A stretch of 64,000 nt of DNA, from NCBI RefSeq assembly GCF_003384725.1, contig NZ_QNVV01000002.1, positions 124,001 through 188,000 on the forward strand, read 5' to 3'. The notes below the pieces were generated by a model. It ran no database searches. It had not been told where the DNA came from and worked only from the letters and a program-made list of their open reading frames with translations. Position numbers and translations under genes: made by a program. Of the stretch, positions 34,770 to 44,580 are shown one piece after another; position 1 is the stretch's first letter; each line of letters begins with the position of its first letter. Source of the DNA: Chryseobacterium pennipullorum. GTDB taxonomy: Bacteria; Bacteroidota; Bacteroidia; Flavobacteriales; Weeksellaceae.

Positions 34770-36104
34770 TTAAAAAACAATATTTCCCTGATGAACCAAT
34801 GATTCTACATTGGAAATTCGGGACACCGCCTCAGCGGAACAGCTTGCATTCAACAGGACAAAGTCTGCCTGGTCTCCTGCCTTAGGCCATTGCTGATTTC
34901 CTTTATCATCCAAAGGAAGGACATTCGCCGTTGCCAGTTTTAAGCTTCTTGATAACAAAAATTCTGTGGAATATCCATACAGCTGTGCCATTAAATTGGC
35001 CTTCTGGAGAACACTTCCCGTCCCGAAGGTATTCCAGTGATCTACAATACTGTCATTCCCTGTCAATACGGTGACATTGTGTTTGTATAAAGTTGGAATA
35101 GGCATCACAAGCCCTCCGAAAGGAATGGTAGAAACAATCCCGATCTGTGCTTCTGATAATTTTTCTGCCATCTCTTCCTGCTTTGTTTTATCTAATTTGG
35201 CAAGTATAAAGCAGTGGCTCAAATACGTCTTCCCTTTTAGGGATGGGTTTTCATTCACTTTTTTAATAAGGTATTCTACAGTCTTCAATCCTGAATCTCC
35301 TGTTTCATGCAGATGGATGTCAATTCCTTTTTGATGATCCAGAGCGAGCTGAACGGTAAAATCAACAACCTTTTCTATATTTCCGTCCACATTGAAAGGA
35401 TCTACTCCACCAATAAAGTCAATATCCATCTGGGCAGCCTCTTTCAGATAGGACGCTGAATCTGTATAAAATACTCCATGCTGCGGGAAAGCCACAAGTT
35501 CCGCTCCAAATCCTTTTTTCTTATGATCTAAAGCTTTCTGAAGGTTTTTTAATGACTGAAGCTTTGAAGTGGGTTCTATGTTCACATGACTTCTTGCAAA
35601 CGCTGTTCCTTTTGACTGAAGGAGCTCTATCATTTTTTCAGCTTTGAATGTTGAGTTTTTCAGCATTTCTGGAAGCATCTTCTGCTCCAGCTCAATCATT
35701 CCTTTAATCCCGCCGGTTCTTTTTCTTACCGCTTGCCATTGATCTCCATAAAAAGTCTTGTCCAGGTGGATGTGCATGTCTTTAAATGCAGGAAGCATCA
35801 GAAACCCTTTTGCATCTACAGCATTAGCATGTGGCTCATTCGGTGAAACTTTCGTAATTTTTCCGTTTTCAACTTCAATATAAAACAGATTGGTTTTGGT
35901 AGAGGAAACTTCCCCATCCTGATAATCAAATCCGGTTTCAAGCCGGATATTTTTAAAGCTTATTTTTCCTTTTGAAAAAACACTTTTCTCATCAGAAAAC
36001 GGAGATGCTGCCATAATATTAGGGATTAGAGTTACACCCGCTACAGCCAAAGCTGAATTTCTGATAAAGTCTTTACGGGATATGTTATTGTCTGAAGTCT
36101 TCAT
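34770..36104 (-). CDS. Amidohydrolase, cytosine deaminase-like, exported paralogue
   Basis: 444-residue hydrolase with the same motif set as the cytosolic paralogue: HIHLDKTFYG, RSHVNIEPTS, HLHE, LSHCF and TGNDSIVDHW. Its N-terminus carries a twin-basic-less Tat/Sec-like leader (SRKDFIRNSALAVAGVTLIP) ending before MAASP; the SRKDFIRNSA stretch resembles Tat leaders with Arg-Lys in place of Arg-Arg. The start is the ATG giving MKTSDNN, not a TTG two codons upstream. First gene of an operon with the ankyrin lipoprotein. Confidence 0.85.
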   Translation of the reverse strand: MKTSDNNISRKDFIRNSALAVAGVTLIPNIMAASPFSDEKSVFSKGKISFKNIRLETGFDYQDGEVSSTKTNLFYIEVENGKITKVSPNEPHANAVDAKGFLMLPAFKDMHIHLDKTFYGDQWQAVRKRTGGIKGMIELEQKMLPEMLKNSTFKAEKMIELLQSKGTAFARSHVNIEPTSKLQSLKNLQKALDHKKKGFGAELVAFPQHGVFYTDSASYLKEAAQMDIDFIGGVDPFNVDGNIEKVVDFTVQLALDHQKGIDIHLHETGDSGLKTVEYLIKKVNENPSLKGKTYLSHCFILAKLDKTKQEEMAEKLSEAQIGIVSTIPFGGLVMPIPTLYKHNVTVLTGNDSIVDHWNTFGTGSVLQKANLMAQLYGYSTEFLLSRSLKLATANVLPLDDKGNQQWPKAGDQADFVLLNASCSAEAVSRISNVESLVHQGNIVF

Positions 36105-36274
36105 GTCCAATCTATTTGTTACAAATTTAGAAAGAACAGACAGGAAGAAAGTGTATCGTTTATTACAAAATCTGTATGATTTATATTTTGTTTTAGTTCT
36201 GAGATCAATACCGTGTTTGATGTTCGATGAATCCCTCCTTAATAATTGGTTTCATGAGCTTTTGCAAACCCAAT

Positions 36275-36304
36275 AAAAAAGACCGGATTGTTGAAGTCCG
36301 GTCT
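36275..36304 (-). terminator. Terminator after hemL
   Basis: 8-bp stem AGACCGGA / TCCGGTCT, with T6 on the minus strand from the plus-side A run; 7 bases after the hemL stop. Confidence 0.8.
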
Positions 36305-36310
36305 CTCTTA

Positions 36311-37600
36311 TTATTGATTAGAATATTCAAATTTTCTTACTGCTTCCAGTGTCATTTCAATTTCCTTCGCCCTGATAGCATCACTGATAAAATAAGTTTC
36401 ATATCCACTTGGCGGAAGATAAACCCCATTGGTCAGCATGTGGTGGAAGAAATTATTGAACAGAGAATGATTGGCTTCCTGTGCCTCATCGAAATTAGAG
36501 ACAGCATGAGTATGGAAAAACACAGACATCATCGATCCTTTTCTGTTGATTTTATGAGCAATCCCTTTTTCATTTAAAATCTTTCCGATCTCAATATCCA
36601 GGGTTTCTGTCGTTTTGCTCAGTCTGTTGAAAAATTCCGGATCCTTTTTGATCAGTTGAAGGGTTTTTAATCCCGCTCTCATCGCCAAAGGATTTCCACT
36701 CAATGTTCCAGCCTGGTATACTCCTCCTTTTGGAGCCAGGTGATCCATGATTTCATTTCTTCCCGCAAACGCCCCTACCGGTAATCCACCTCCGATCACT
36801 TTTCCATAGGTAACAAGATCAGCTTTTACATTGAACAGCTCCTGAGCTCCCCCGAAAGCAAGTCTGAAACCTGTCATTACCTCATCAAAGATCAATAAGG
36901 CTCCATTTTCGTCACAAATTCTTCTCAGATTCTGAAGAAAATTGTTCTCAGGCAGTACGCAGCCCATATTTCCTGCAACAGGCTCTATAATAACGGCTGC
37001 AATTTCTCCCGGATTATGTCGGAAAAGATCTTTAACCTGTTCAAAGTCATTATAACGGGCCAGCAGCGTATCTTTGGCAGTTCCCTCTGTCACTCCCGGA
37101 GAATTCGGATTTCCGAAAGTCGCAGCACCGCTCCCAGCTTTAATCAGAAATGAATCTGAATGGCCATGATAACAACCTTCAAATTTTACAATTTTATCTC
37201 TTTTTGTATATCCTCTTGCCAGTCTGATGGCACTCATACATGCTTCTGTTCCGGAAGAAACCATTCTGATCTGGTCTATATTCGGAACATTTTCGATGAT
37301 AAATTTTGCAATTTCTGTTTCCAATTCTGTAGGCGCTCCAAAAGAGAATCCTTTTTCAGCCTGCAGCTTCAGATCTTCCAATACTTCGGGATGAGTATGG
37401 CCTAAAATCGCAGGCCCCCATGAATTGATATAATCGATATAGGTATTGTCATCCGCATCAGTAAGATAAGCACCTTTTGCTGATTTCATGAATACAGGAA
37501 CACCTCCCACTGATTTGAATGCTCTCACCGGAGAGTTTACGCCTCCCGGAATGTATTTGTAGGCTTCATCGAATAAAGCCGAACTTCTTTGATATCTCAT
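36311..37600 (-). CDS. hemL: Glutamate-1-semialdehyde 2,1-aminomutase
   Basis: PLP enzyme that makes 5-aminolevulinate from glutamate-1-semialdehyde in tetrapyrrole (heme) synthesis. 429 residues, the family's normal length. PLP Lys267 lies in [20 protein letters not shown]. Other marks are the N-terminal [24 protein letters not shown], and the Asp239 pocket in [12 protein letters not shown]. Single gene, no other heme genes beside it. A WG-repeat protein gene ends downstream of its start, 17 bases away, same strand. Confidence 0.96.
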   Translation of the reverse strand: MRYQRSSALFDEAYKYIPGGVNSPVRAFKSVGGVPVFMKSAKGAYLTDADDNTYIDYINSWGPAILGHTHPEVLEDLKLQAEKGFSFGAPTELETEIAKFIIENVPNIDQIRMVSSGTEACMSAIRLARGYTKRDKIVKFEGCYHGHSDSFLIKAGSGAATFGNPNSPGVTEGTAKDTLLARYNDFEQVKDLFRHNPGEIAAVIIEPVAGNMGCVLPENNFLQNLRRICDENGALLIFDEVMTGFRLAFGGAQELFNVKADLVTYGKVIGGGLPVGAFAGRNEIMDHLAPKGGVYQAGTLSGNPLAMRAGLKTLQLIKKDPEFFNRLSKTTETLDIEIGKILNEKGIAHKINRKGSMMSVFFHTHAVSNFDEAQEANHSLFNNFFHHMLTNGVYLPPSGYETYFISDAIRAKEIEMTLEAVRKFEYSNQ

Positions 37601-37617
37601 TTTTTATCTTTTATTGT

Positions 37618-38592
37618 TTAACCCTCAAAGTAGAGAGTTCCATCTTCTCCTGCATAATTTTTCTGTCCATTGATCATGGTAGAGTACAGCTGAAAGGGAC
37701 TGCCGTTTTTCCAAAGCTGTACATCCCGTTCAAATTTTCCGTCTAATACCTGATTGTTAGGAAGAACTGTTCTAAAAATTAAATTATTCTGATCACTGGG
37801 ATCCGGCTCTGAAAGATATATCAACCCGCCGACATCCACTAAAGTAATTTCATGATATTTATTAGGATATATCTCATGGGAATATTCATCTACAAGCCCT
37901 ATTAAATTCGAAGTATTCTTTGTATAAATATAGGGAAGACCTCTATAATGCTGCCATCCTATATGCGCCAGCTCCGGGGTGTTTAAGAATATTTTCTTGA
38001 GTTCAGGAATGTAAATTCCGATCGATCTATCACGATCTCTTATTTCTATAAAATCTCTTTTAAAATTTAGCTCATAATGATCATTATTGAAGGGCTTCAA
38101 CATTACATTATCTTCATCACTAAGATCATCCCAGCTTAATACAATCTCCTTTACATCTCCTTTATAGAATGGTTCTGCTTCCCTTACCCATCCTCTATCC
38201 TTTACCGGAGGTCCTGGTTTTTGGATTTGCTTTTCAAGACGCATTTTTGTTTTTATGGAATAATAGTAGTAATCCCATCCATCAAAAACAAGAAATTTAC
38301 CACCATCTACAGCTATTGGTTTATCAGAAATAAATGGCATAATCAGCGTTGAATGGGAACCAATAATTCCAAATCTGCCGTTTAGTACGGCATGAAAACC
38401 TTGCACAGAATTATCATACCAGCTTATATAGCTGTACTGCGGCTGTACTGTAATCAATTTACCAGTATCACACAATCCCCATACCTTCCCTTTTCTGTAA
38501 GGAATATAATTTTGTTCCTGAGAAAATAGTGCGCATGACATCAACATTAAAAATATCAAAAGATATTTAGATGTCATATTTAATATTTTCAT
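37618..38592 (-). CDS. Exported WG-repeat-like protein
   Basis: 324 residues with an N-terminal signal peptide (hydrophobic run LLIFLMLMSCALFSQ). The rest shows WG-type repeats (GKVWGLCDTGKLI, GRFGIIGSHSTLI, NLIGLVDEYSHEI), short beta motifs found in many Bacteroidota proteins of unknown role. Acidic/aromatic composition. It lies between a glucosaminidase gene and hemL, 17 bases before the latter, so it may be cotranscribed with hemL. Function unknown. Confidence 0.75.
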   Translation of the reverse strand: MKILNMTSKYLLIFLMLMSCALFSQEQNYIPYRKGKVWGLCDTGKLITVQPQYSYISWYDNSVQGFHAVLNGRFGIIGSHSTLIMPFISDKPIAVDGGKFLVFDGWDYYYYSIKTKMRLEKQIQKPGPPVKDRGWVREAEPFYKGDVKEIVLSWDDLSDEDNVMLKPFNNDHYELNFKRDFIEIRDRDRSIGIYIPELKKIFLNTPELAHIGWQHYRGLPYIYTKNTSNLIGLVDEYSHEIYPNKYHEITLVDVGGLIYLSEPDPSDQNNLIFRTVLPNNQVLDGKFERDVQLWKNGSPFQLYSTMINGQKNYAGEDGTLYFEG

Positions 38593-38606
38593 GGGAGTAA
38601 AGGATA

Positions 38607-39665
38607 TTAATTTCTAGGTTTTTTATCAATCAAGTAAATCAGCTGTCCTGCAGATGGCTGCTGTCCTTCATTCATTCTGTTTTTAGCGTACAATTTATGT
38701 AGTTTGATTCCGAATTTCTGAGCGATAGTATGCATATCTTCTCCTGACTCTACCTTATAGGTAGCCGTATTTCCTGTAGAATTTTTTGACTCCAGGAATA
38801 CAATATCATTTTTCCTTAATGTCTGATTTTCCAGTTCGTTCCACTTCATCAGTCTGTTTTCGCTGACCTTGAATTTGTTGGCAATGAACTTAACGTTGGT
38901 ATCTTCAGGAATGATAATATACTTCAGACCATCATTCGGATGGCTTTTGATAAGAATGGAATTAAGAATCTCCGCTTTAGTCTTGATTCTTTCCACTCTC
39001 TTCTGCTGCTGAGCATAAGAAGTTTGTTTGTAAGGAACCTCCACCGTCACCGGATCTTTAGCTTTTTTACCATATTTAGAGGGCTCAAGCTGTGCCATGA
39101 AAGCTCTATCGTCTTTCAGGTCCGGATACATTTTAAGAAGAGCATACAATACTTCAGTAGAACTGGTATTGTCGTATTCATACAATCTGTACTTTTCTAT
39201 TTTCGTAATAAGAATGGAAGCATAACGCGGGTTGGTAGCGTAGCCTGCTTTCTTTAAACCATGTGCCCATGCCCGGTAATCTTTCATATCCAGCCTGAAA
39301 AGATTGGCGTAATATTTTCTCGTAGACAGGAATATGGAATGATCTTCATAAGACTGTCTTGGATCGTCATACACACGGAAGCACTCATTGGGAGCGTCAT
39401 CCGTATGCTTCATGGTTTTACCGTTCCAGTCTTCTTTGCATTTTATACCGAAGTGGTTTTTACCTTCCTGAGCCAATCTGCTTTGTCCGCCACCTGTTTC
39501 CAGGAGTCCCTGTGCAAGGGTAATAGAGGCCGGAATTTTATATTTTTCCATCTCCTCCACTGCGTATTTGGCAAATTTCTGGATGTACTGATCTTCAGTT
39601 GCCCAGGTTTGGGCTGAAAATTTTGATAAAACTAAAAGGCTTATGGTTAGGAAAAGTCTTTTCAT
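38607..39665 (-). CDS. Glucosaminidase with C-terminal LysM domains
   Basis: Predicted peptidoglycan hydrolase cutting N-acetylglucosamine links. The signal peptide begins at the ATG MKRLFLTISLL; a TTG three codons upstream was not used. The glucosaminidase domain (about 30-180) contains TLAQGLLETGGGQSRLA with the likely catalytic Glu, NHFGIKCKEDWNG and YEDHSIFL. Two LysM modules follow: KYIIIPEDTNVKFIANKFKV and YKVESGEDMHTIAQKFGIKL. 352 residues. Transcribed between a PLP enzyme gene and the WG-repeat gene. Confidence 0.9.
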   Translation of the reverse strand: MKRLFLTISLLVLSKFSAQTWATEDQYIQKFAKYAVEEMEKYKIPASITLAQGLLETGGGQSRLAQEGKNHFGIKCKEDWNGKTMKHTDDAPNECFRVYDDPRQSYEDHSIFLSTRKYYANLFRLDMKDYRAWAHGLKKAGYATNPRYASILITKIEKYRLYEYDNTSSTEVLYALLKMYPDLKDDRAFMAQLEPSKYGKKAKDPVTVEVPYKQTSYAQQQKRVERIKTKAEILNSILIKSHPNDGLKYIIIPEDTNVKFIANKFKVSENRLMKWNELENQTLRKNDIVFLESKNSTGNTATYKVESGEDMHTIAQKFGIKLHKLYAKNRMNEGQQPSAGQLIYLIDKKPRN

Positions 39666-39679
39666 GTTTTTCAATTTAC

Positions 39680-40588
39680 TTATATAATTAAATTTCTATT
39701 CTGTTTTTCTAAAAGCAGATTAGCTCCCTCAATGCCCTGTAATCCTCCGGTATGAAAGCATAAAATCCTGCTGTTTTCAGGAAAAAAATCTTTTTCAATC
39801 AGTTCAAAAAGCTTCTGCATCATTTTTCCTGTATAAATCGGTTCTAAAGGAATACTGTATTTCTCTTTGAAATCATTGATAAAACGGATATTGTCATCAC
39901 TTATTTTACCATAACCTCCAAAACATGAATCTATTAGATGATAATTCCGTTTCAAAGTTAATTCAAATATTTTATTTTCCAGCGAAGCATCCTCCACGAC
40001 CCTGAATCCTATAACTTTCTGATTATCTTCACAAAATTTTGAAATTCCGGCAATCGTTCCTCCGGTTCCGACGGCGGTGCAAAGATAGTCAAAATCTTTG
40101 GTTTGCTCATTGAGCATCATTTTCACCCCTTCAACAGCCGCTGCATTGGTTCCTCCTTCCGGAATGACCAGGGCTTCAGGAAACTCCTGCTCCAGGAATT
40201 CCGTCAGTTTTTCTTTATGCCTGTATTCTTCACGGGTGACAAATTTCAGGTTCATGCCATTTCTTTTTGCAAAAAGTAAGGTGGGATTGTCACGCCATTT
40301 GGTCTGGAGCTCTTCACCCCTGATGATACCCAGAGTAGGAATCACCGCAATACTTCCTGCTGCTGCAACCGCTGCAATATGATTAGAAAACGCGCCGCCA
40401 AAAGTGATCAGGTAGGGCTGTTCCGGTTTTTGCTGGAGGTAATCGTTGACATTATGAAAGAGTTTCCAGTATTTATTTCCTGAAACCTGAGGATGGATCT
40501 GATCTTCTCTTTTGATGAAAAGTCTAACCTTCTTATCAACGGGTATTTCCTGGATCGGAATAGTTTCTGTCGGGAGTTGTAATAGCAT
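39680..40588 (-). CDS. ACC deaminase/D-cysteine desulfhydrase-family PLP enzyme
   Basis: Fold-type II PLP enzyme of 302 residues. PLP Lys39 is in the QVSGNKYWKL motif, and a glycine-rich phosphate loop is present (TAVGTGGTIAG). The SGNK pattern and length fit the D-cysteine desulfhydrase / 1-aminocyclopropane-1-carboxylate deaminase family. Sequence alone cannot separate the two; D-cysteine desulfhydrase is the more likely role in such bacteria (inference). It lies 15 bases before the glucosaminidase gene on the same strand. Confidence 0.85.
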   Translation of the reverse strand: MLLQLPTETIPIQEIPVDKKVRLFIKREDQIHPQVSGNKYWKLFHNVNDYLQQKPEQPYLITFGGAFSNHIAAVAAAGSIAVIPTLGIIRGEELQTKWRDNPTLLFAKRNGMNLKFVTREEYRHKEKLTEFLEQEFPEALVIPEGGTNAAAVEGVKMMLNEQTKDFDYLCTAVGTGGTIAGISKFCEDNQKVIGFRVVEDASLENKIFELTLKRNYHLIDSCFGGYGKISDDNIRFINDFKEKYSIPLEPIYTGKMMQKLFELIEKDFFPENSRILCFHTGGLQGIEGANLLLEKQNRNLII

Positions 40589-40761
40589 TATAATCTTGGG
40601 CTGCTCATATTATTACTGCAAAATTAACAAAAGATTTATGGATTGGAGATTTTCTAAACAATGAGATCTTATTTTTACCCTGTTTTATCATTTTTTATGT
40701 TCCAATACCATAATCTGGCCGAATATCTATTTTTGATGAACCTATGTATTAATCCTGGTAT

Positions 40762-41121
40762 TCAGACGTATTTCGTGAAACTCCAGAACTTTCTATTTCT
40801 AAGATAGTCCGGATCATTTTCCCTTGCATAGGCTTCCCGTTCGAATGAAATTCTTCTGTAGGCCAGGTAACCGTCTTTCAGTTTGAACAACCAGTAATAA
40901 TATTCAATAACGTAGAAAATGTAAAAGAAGATGACCAACATCTCCAGTTGTTGCCGCAAATGGATTTTTTCATGGTTGATAAGTACTTTATTTTCCTTAT
41001 CTTCGGGTTTCCTAACGAAGATAAAAGGAAAGAGAGCAATGCCGTTAATTTTTAGTTTTTTTAGTGGCTTTTGGCATACAATTATCATACTAACAAATAT
41101 ATAAAGTTTTTTGACTAGCAT
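40762..41121 (-). CDS. Small membrane protein with HExxH motif
   Basis: Up to 119 residues. Carries NHEKIHLRQQ, a zinc-peptidase-like HExxH, followed by one strongly hydrophobic segment (MLVIFFYIFYVIEYYYWLF). The arrangement resembles the C-terminal helix/zinc part of BlaR1-type peptidases but is far too short to be a full protease. The start is uncertain: an internal ATG at 41088 (MIIVCQKPLKKLKING) lies just after a TATATTTG element and would leave room for the divergent promoter. Function unknown. Confidence 0.7.
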   Translation of the reverse strand: MLVKKLYIFVSMIIVCQKPLKKLKINGIALFPFIFVRKPEDKENKVLINHEKIHLRQQLEMLVIFFYIFYVIEYYYWLFKLKDGYLAYRRISFEREAYARENDPDYLRNRKFWSFTKYV

Positions 41122-41125
41122 TTAA

Positions 41126-41308
<183 letters not shown>

Positions 41309-41313
41309 ATAAA

Positions 41314-41841
41314 ATGAAAAAATATATTTTTATCCTGTTGGCTTTCGCTACATTAGCTCTTACTTCATGTAGCCCTTTTCAGGTGCGATCAGATTACGCA
41401 GAAACGGCCAATTTTAATTCTTATAAGACCTATAAAATAAGAATTGACGATTTAAAACTGAATGATATTGATAAAGACAGAGTGCTGAATGAGCTATCAA
41501 GACAGCTTCAGACCAAAGGACTTCAGTCCGGAGAGAGCCCTGACCTCATTATCAACGTAAAGGCCAATCATAAAAAGATCACAGACATCAGCACCACTTC
41601 ACCTTATGGAATGTGGGGATGGGGCGGACCTTTCGGATGGGGTATCGGTATGAACAGAACCTGGACCAGCAACTATAATGAAGGGGCCATTATCGTAGAC
41701 CTCATCGATACCAAAACCAACAAACTGGTTTGGCAGGGTATCGGAAGCGGAATTTCTGTAGATTCTCCAAGATCTAAACAAAGACAGATTCCAGAAATTA
41801 TGGCTGAGATTATGAAAAATTATCCGCCACAAAGAAAGTAA
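41314..41841 (+). CDS. DUF4136 lipoprotein
   Basis: 175-residue lipoprotein (lipobox ending TSC near residue 19) of the DUF4136 family: NFNSYKTYKI near the start, a Gly/Trp-rich insert (YGMWGWGGPFGWG) and the C-terminal EGAIIVDLIDTKTNKLVWQG block. Such proteins are outer-membrane or periplasmic with unknown function. Cotranscribed with the DUF5522 gene 5 bases upstream. Confidence 0.88.
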   Translation: MKKYIFILLAFATLALTSCSPFQVRSDYAETANFNSYKTYKIRIDDLKLNDIDKDRVLNELSRQLQTKGLQSGESPDLIINVKANHKKITDISTTSPYGMWGWGGPFGWGIGMNRTWTSNYNEGAIIVDLIDTKTNKLVWQGIGSGISVDSPRSKQRQIPEIMAEIMKNYPPQRK

Positions 41842-41863
41842 ATCAGATCGCTATTATGATATA

Positions 41864-41893
41864 CAGCCGGTACATTTTTGTACCGGCTTTTTT
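41864..41893 (+). terminator. Terminator after the DUF4136 gene
   Basis: 9-bp stem AGCCGGTAC / GTACCGGCT followed by T6; 22 bases after the stop. Confidence 0.85.
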
Positions 41894-42070
41894 ATTGACA
41901 TCATCTCAATTGACATTGCTGTTGGGGTACATGCAGTCCTGCAACAATCAACCAGTACTACCATGCATCCCCGGTGAACAGGGTTGTAACATGTATTACA
42001 TTCAAAATTAATAATAATGTAATTTTTTATTCATAAAAATGTAGTAATCTTGCTTGAAAGTTTAATTAAT

Positions 42071-43855
42071 ATGAAAAAAATCATTTTATTCTCTGTATTT
42101 GCGGGATTGGCCAATGCCCAAGCTCCTGCAGGATACTACAATGCAGCCAACGGACTGAGCGGTGCTGCCCTGAAAACAGCATTAAGCGACATCATCACCA
42201 ATGGACATCAGGACAAAGGATATAGCGGGCTGTGGACAGCTTACAAAACCACTGATATTGATAAGGATTACGAAAATGACGGATCTATTCTCGATATTTA
42301 TTCAGAAAAACTTGTAGGTGCTGATCCCTATAATTATACACCAGGATCCAATCAATGTGGAACATACAGCACAGAAGGAAATTGCTACAACCGTGAGCAT
42401 ATCGTTCCACAAAGCCTTTTTAACCAGTCATCACCAATGGTCTCGGATGTCCACTTTATCAGAGCTACAGATGGAAAGGTCAACGGAATGAGAAGTAATT
42501 ATCCTTTTGGAAAAGTGGGAAGTGCTACTTTTACTTCTAAAAACGGATCAAAACTCGGCAGCTCATCTTCTTCAGGCTACGGAGGAACCGTTTTTGAGCC
42601 CATTGATGAGTTTAAAGGAGATGTGGCCCGTATGATATTCTATTTTGTGACCAGATATCAAAGCAAGCTTTCTTCTTTTTCTTCAGGAAATATGTTAGGC
42701 AGTTCTGCATTTCCAGGTTTACAGACATGGGAACTTAATGTTCTTCTCGCCTGGCATAATCAGGACCCCGTTTCCCAGGCTGAAATTAAAAGAAATAATG
42801 CATCCTACACGTTCCAGGGTAACAGAAATCCTTTCATTGACAATCCAAGCTATGTAAACCAGATCTGGGGATCTCAACAGCCTGGCGGTGATACACAGGC
42901 TCCAAGTACGGCAACAGGACTAAATGTTTCCGGAAAAACATCCAACAGCATCTCTCTTTCGTGGACAGCTTCTACAGATAACGTTGGGGTAACTGCGTAT
43001 CAGGTGTATATGAACGGAAGTCTGAAAGCCACGGTAAGCTCTACCTCAACAACAATTTCAGGGCTGACTCCTTCTACGAATTATAGTTTTTATGTTGTGG
43101 CTCAGGACGCAGCCGGAAATTCTTCTTCGAACAGCTCAACGGTTTCTGCAACCACCAATGCAGGGTCTACGACTCCATCCACAGAATGTACCCAGGAAAA
43201 TTTTGAAACAATTCCGGCTGCCAATAGTTCTTATTCTACACGAACATGGAGTAACAACGGAATTTCCTGGACGGCTACGGATTCCAGAACGGATCAAACC
43301 ATCAACAATAAAGCCATTACAGTAAGAAACGGTTCTCTGACTTCAGGCAGCTCAGGCAATGGCATCGGATCTTTAACCGTAACTACGCAACTGAAGTTTT
43401 CAGGCAGCAACGGGACTTTTGACGTAAAAGTAAACGGAACAACGGTAGGAAGCATTCCTTATGGAACCACTGCGGCAACAACAACAATCAATAATATCAA
43501 TATCTCCGGAAATGTGACGGTAAGCCTGGTTAATAATTCTTCCAGCAACAGGGTCGCTATTGATGATCTTTCCTGGACCTGTTACTCAGGATCTTCTGCA
43601 AAACAAGCTCAGAGTCTTGCTCCTGAGGCAAAAAGTTTTAAGATCTCTCCCAATCCGGTGACGAATCAGGAAATTGTTGTAAAAGGAGACCTCCAACAGG
43701 TAAAAAAAGCTGAAATTTATACGCTTCAGGGAAAAGTACTTCAGACGATAGATCAGCCGTTCAGAAACGGTAACTCTATTAAAACCGGGAATCTTGGCCA
43801 GGGAATTTATATTTTAAAACTGGATCAGACGACCATACAGTTTTTGGTAAAATAA
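42071..43855 (+). CDS. Endonuclease I-family nuclease, exported by T9SS, with FN3 domain
   Basis: 594-residue secreted nuclease. The start at MKKIILFSVFAGLANAQ gives a signal peptide; a TTG seven codons upstream was not used. The endonuclease I domain (about 20-270) contains the conserved NREHIVPQSLF active site. Then come a fibronectin type III domain (about 285-370, from TAPSTATGLNV-like to YVVAQDAAGNSS) and a beta-sandwich region. The last 75 residues are a T9SS type A sorting domain (FKISPNPVTN, ending QGIYILKLDQTTIQFLVK). Predicted to degrade extracellular DNA or RNA. Stand-alone gene. Confidence 0.92.
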   Translation: MKKIILFSVFAGLANAQAPAGYYNAANGLSGAALKTALSDIITNGHQDKGYSGLWTAYKTTDIDKDYENDGSILDIYSEKLVGADPYNYTPGSNQCGTYSTEGNCYNREHIVPQSLFNQSSPMVSDVHFIRATDGKVNGMRSNYPFGKVGSATFTSKNGSKLGSSSSSGYGGTVFEPIDEFKGDVARMIFYFVTRYQSKLSSFSSGNMLGSSAFPGLQTWELNVLLAWHNQDPVSQAEIKRNNASYTFQGNRNPFIDNPSYVNQIWGSQQPGGDTQAPSTATGLNVSGKTSNSISLSWTASTDNVGVTAYQVYMNGSLKATVSSTSTTISGLTPSTNYSFYVVAQDAAGNSSSNSSTVSATTNAGSTTPSTECTQENFETIPAANSSYSTRTWSNNGISWTATDSRTDQTINNKAITVRNGSLTSGSSGNGIGSLTVTTQLKFSGSNGTFDVKVNGTTVGSIPYGTTAATTTINNINISGNVTVSLVNNSSSNRVAIDDLSWTCYSGSSAKQAQSLAPEAKSFKISPNPVTNQEIVVKGDLQQVKKAEIYTLQGKVLQTIDQPFRNGNSIKTGNLGQGIYILKLDQTTIQFLVK

Positions 43856-43879
43856 TTAAAACAGAGTATTGTAAAGAAT

Positions 43880-43909
43880 AAGACCGGCCTCAATTTGGCC
43901 GGTCTTTTA
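43880..43909 (+). terminator. Terminator after the endonuclease I gene
   Basis: Stem AAGACCGGCC / GGCCGGTCTT around a 7-base loop, followed by TTTTAT; 25 bases after the stop. Confidence 0.85.
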
Positions 43910-43952
43910 TAATCACTAATCTAAAAGAAGGTGCTGATTAATCTCATACATC

Positions 43953-43982
43953 AAAAAAGACCGTTCCAAAGAACAGTCTTTT
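43953..43982 (-). terminator. Terminator after tssD
   Basis: Stem AAAAGACcGTTC / GAACaGTCTTTT with a CAAA loop; T run on the minus strand from the plus-side A run. 22 bases after the stop. Confidence 0.75.
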
Positions 43983-44003
43983 CATATCTTACCTAATCAG
44001 AAA

Positions 44004-44408
44004 TTAGCTCATTGGCCAAAGTCCTTCATAAAATGAGTTTCCATAACTAATGCTTTCTGCACTTACCACAAAACTGATCAGCATATTATTGCTGTCCAAA
44101 GCATCAAAGTCTACTTCGTGCTGGATCACATATCCGTTTTCCCATTTTAAAGAGATCAGCGTCCCTTCTTCATGAGACTTATTGAAATTGATCTCCCCAC
44201 TGGTAGGTTTATATTTGCTGTTGAGTAAGCTCTCCAGAACATCAGACTTTTCCGTTGCCTCGATGGTTACTTTAATAAGTGCATTGGATGGATCAGATGC
44301 TACACGTCCTGAAACATCTGTCGCTCTTGAAACACTGTAATTAAGCTTCAAAAGTTTTTGACCTTCACCTCCATTGAATTTTAAGATTCCTCTTGAATTT
44401 CCTGCCAT
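44004..44408 (-). CDS. tssD: Type VI secretion tube protein TssD (Hcp)
   Basis: 134-residue Hcp-like protein of the Bacteroidota T6SS type. Recognised from the pattern LLKLNYSVSRATDVSGRVAS, then the SGEINFNKSHEEGTLISLKWENG block and the C-terminal SISYGNSFYEGLWPM. It would polymerise into the T6SS tube and could carry effectors. No other T6SS gene is within the window, so it is an orphan here. Followed by its own terminator. Confidence 0.85.
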   Translation of the reverse strand: MAGNSRGILKFNGGEGQKLLKLNYSVSRATDVSGRVASDPSNALIKVTIEATEKSDVLESLLNSKYKPTSGEINFNKSHEEGTLISLKWENGYVIQHEVDFDALDSNNMLISFVVSAESISYGNSFYEGLWPMS

Positions 44409-44580
44409 ATTCTTAAATTATAATATCATTAACGATCGTTCCTTATAGGATCAATAGGACAAAGATAAAGCTCATGGTCTGAATTAAAAAGTTTTCAGCA
44501 TACAGTTTTATAAATTGTAGTATTTCTACGACTCTTTTGTTCCTGGCTCAGTACGTAAGGCTACAACCCTCATCGTACTC

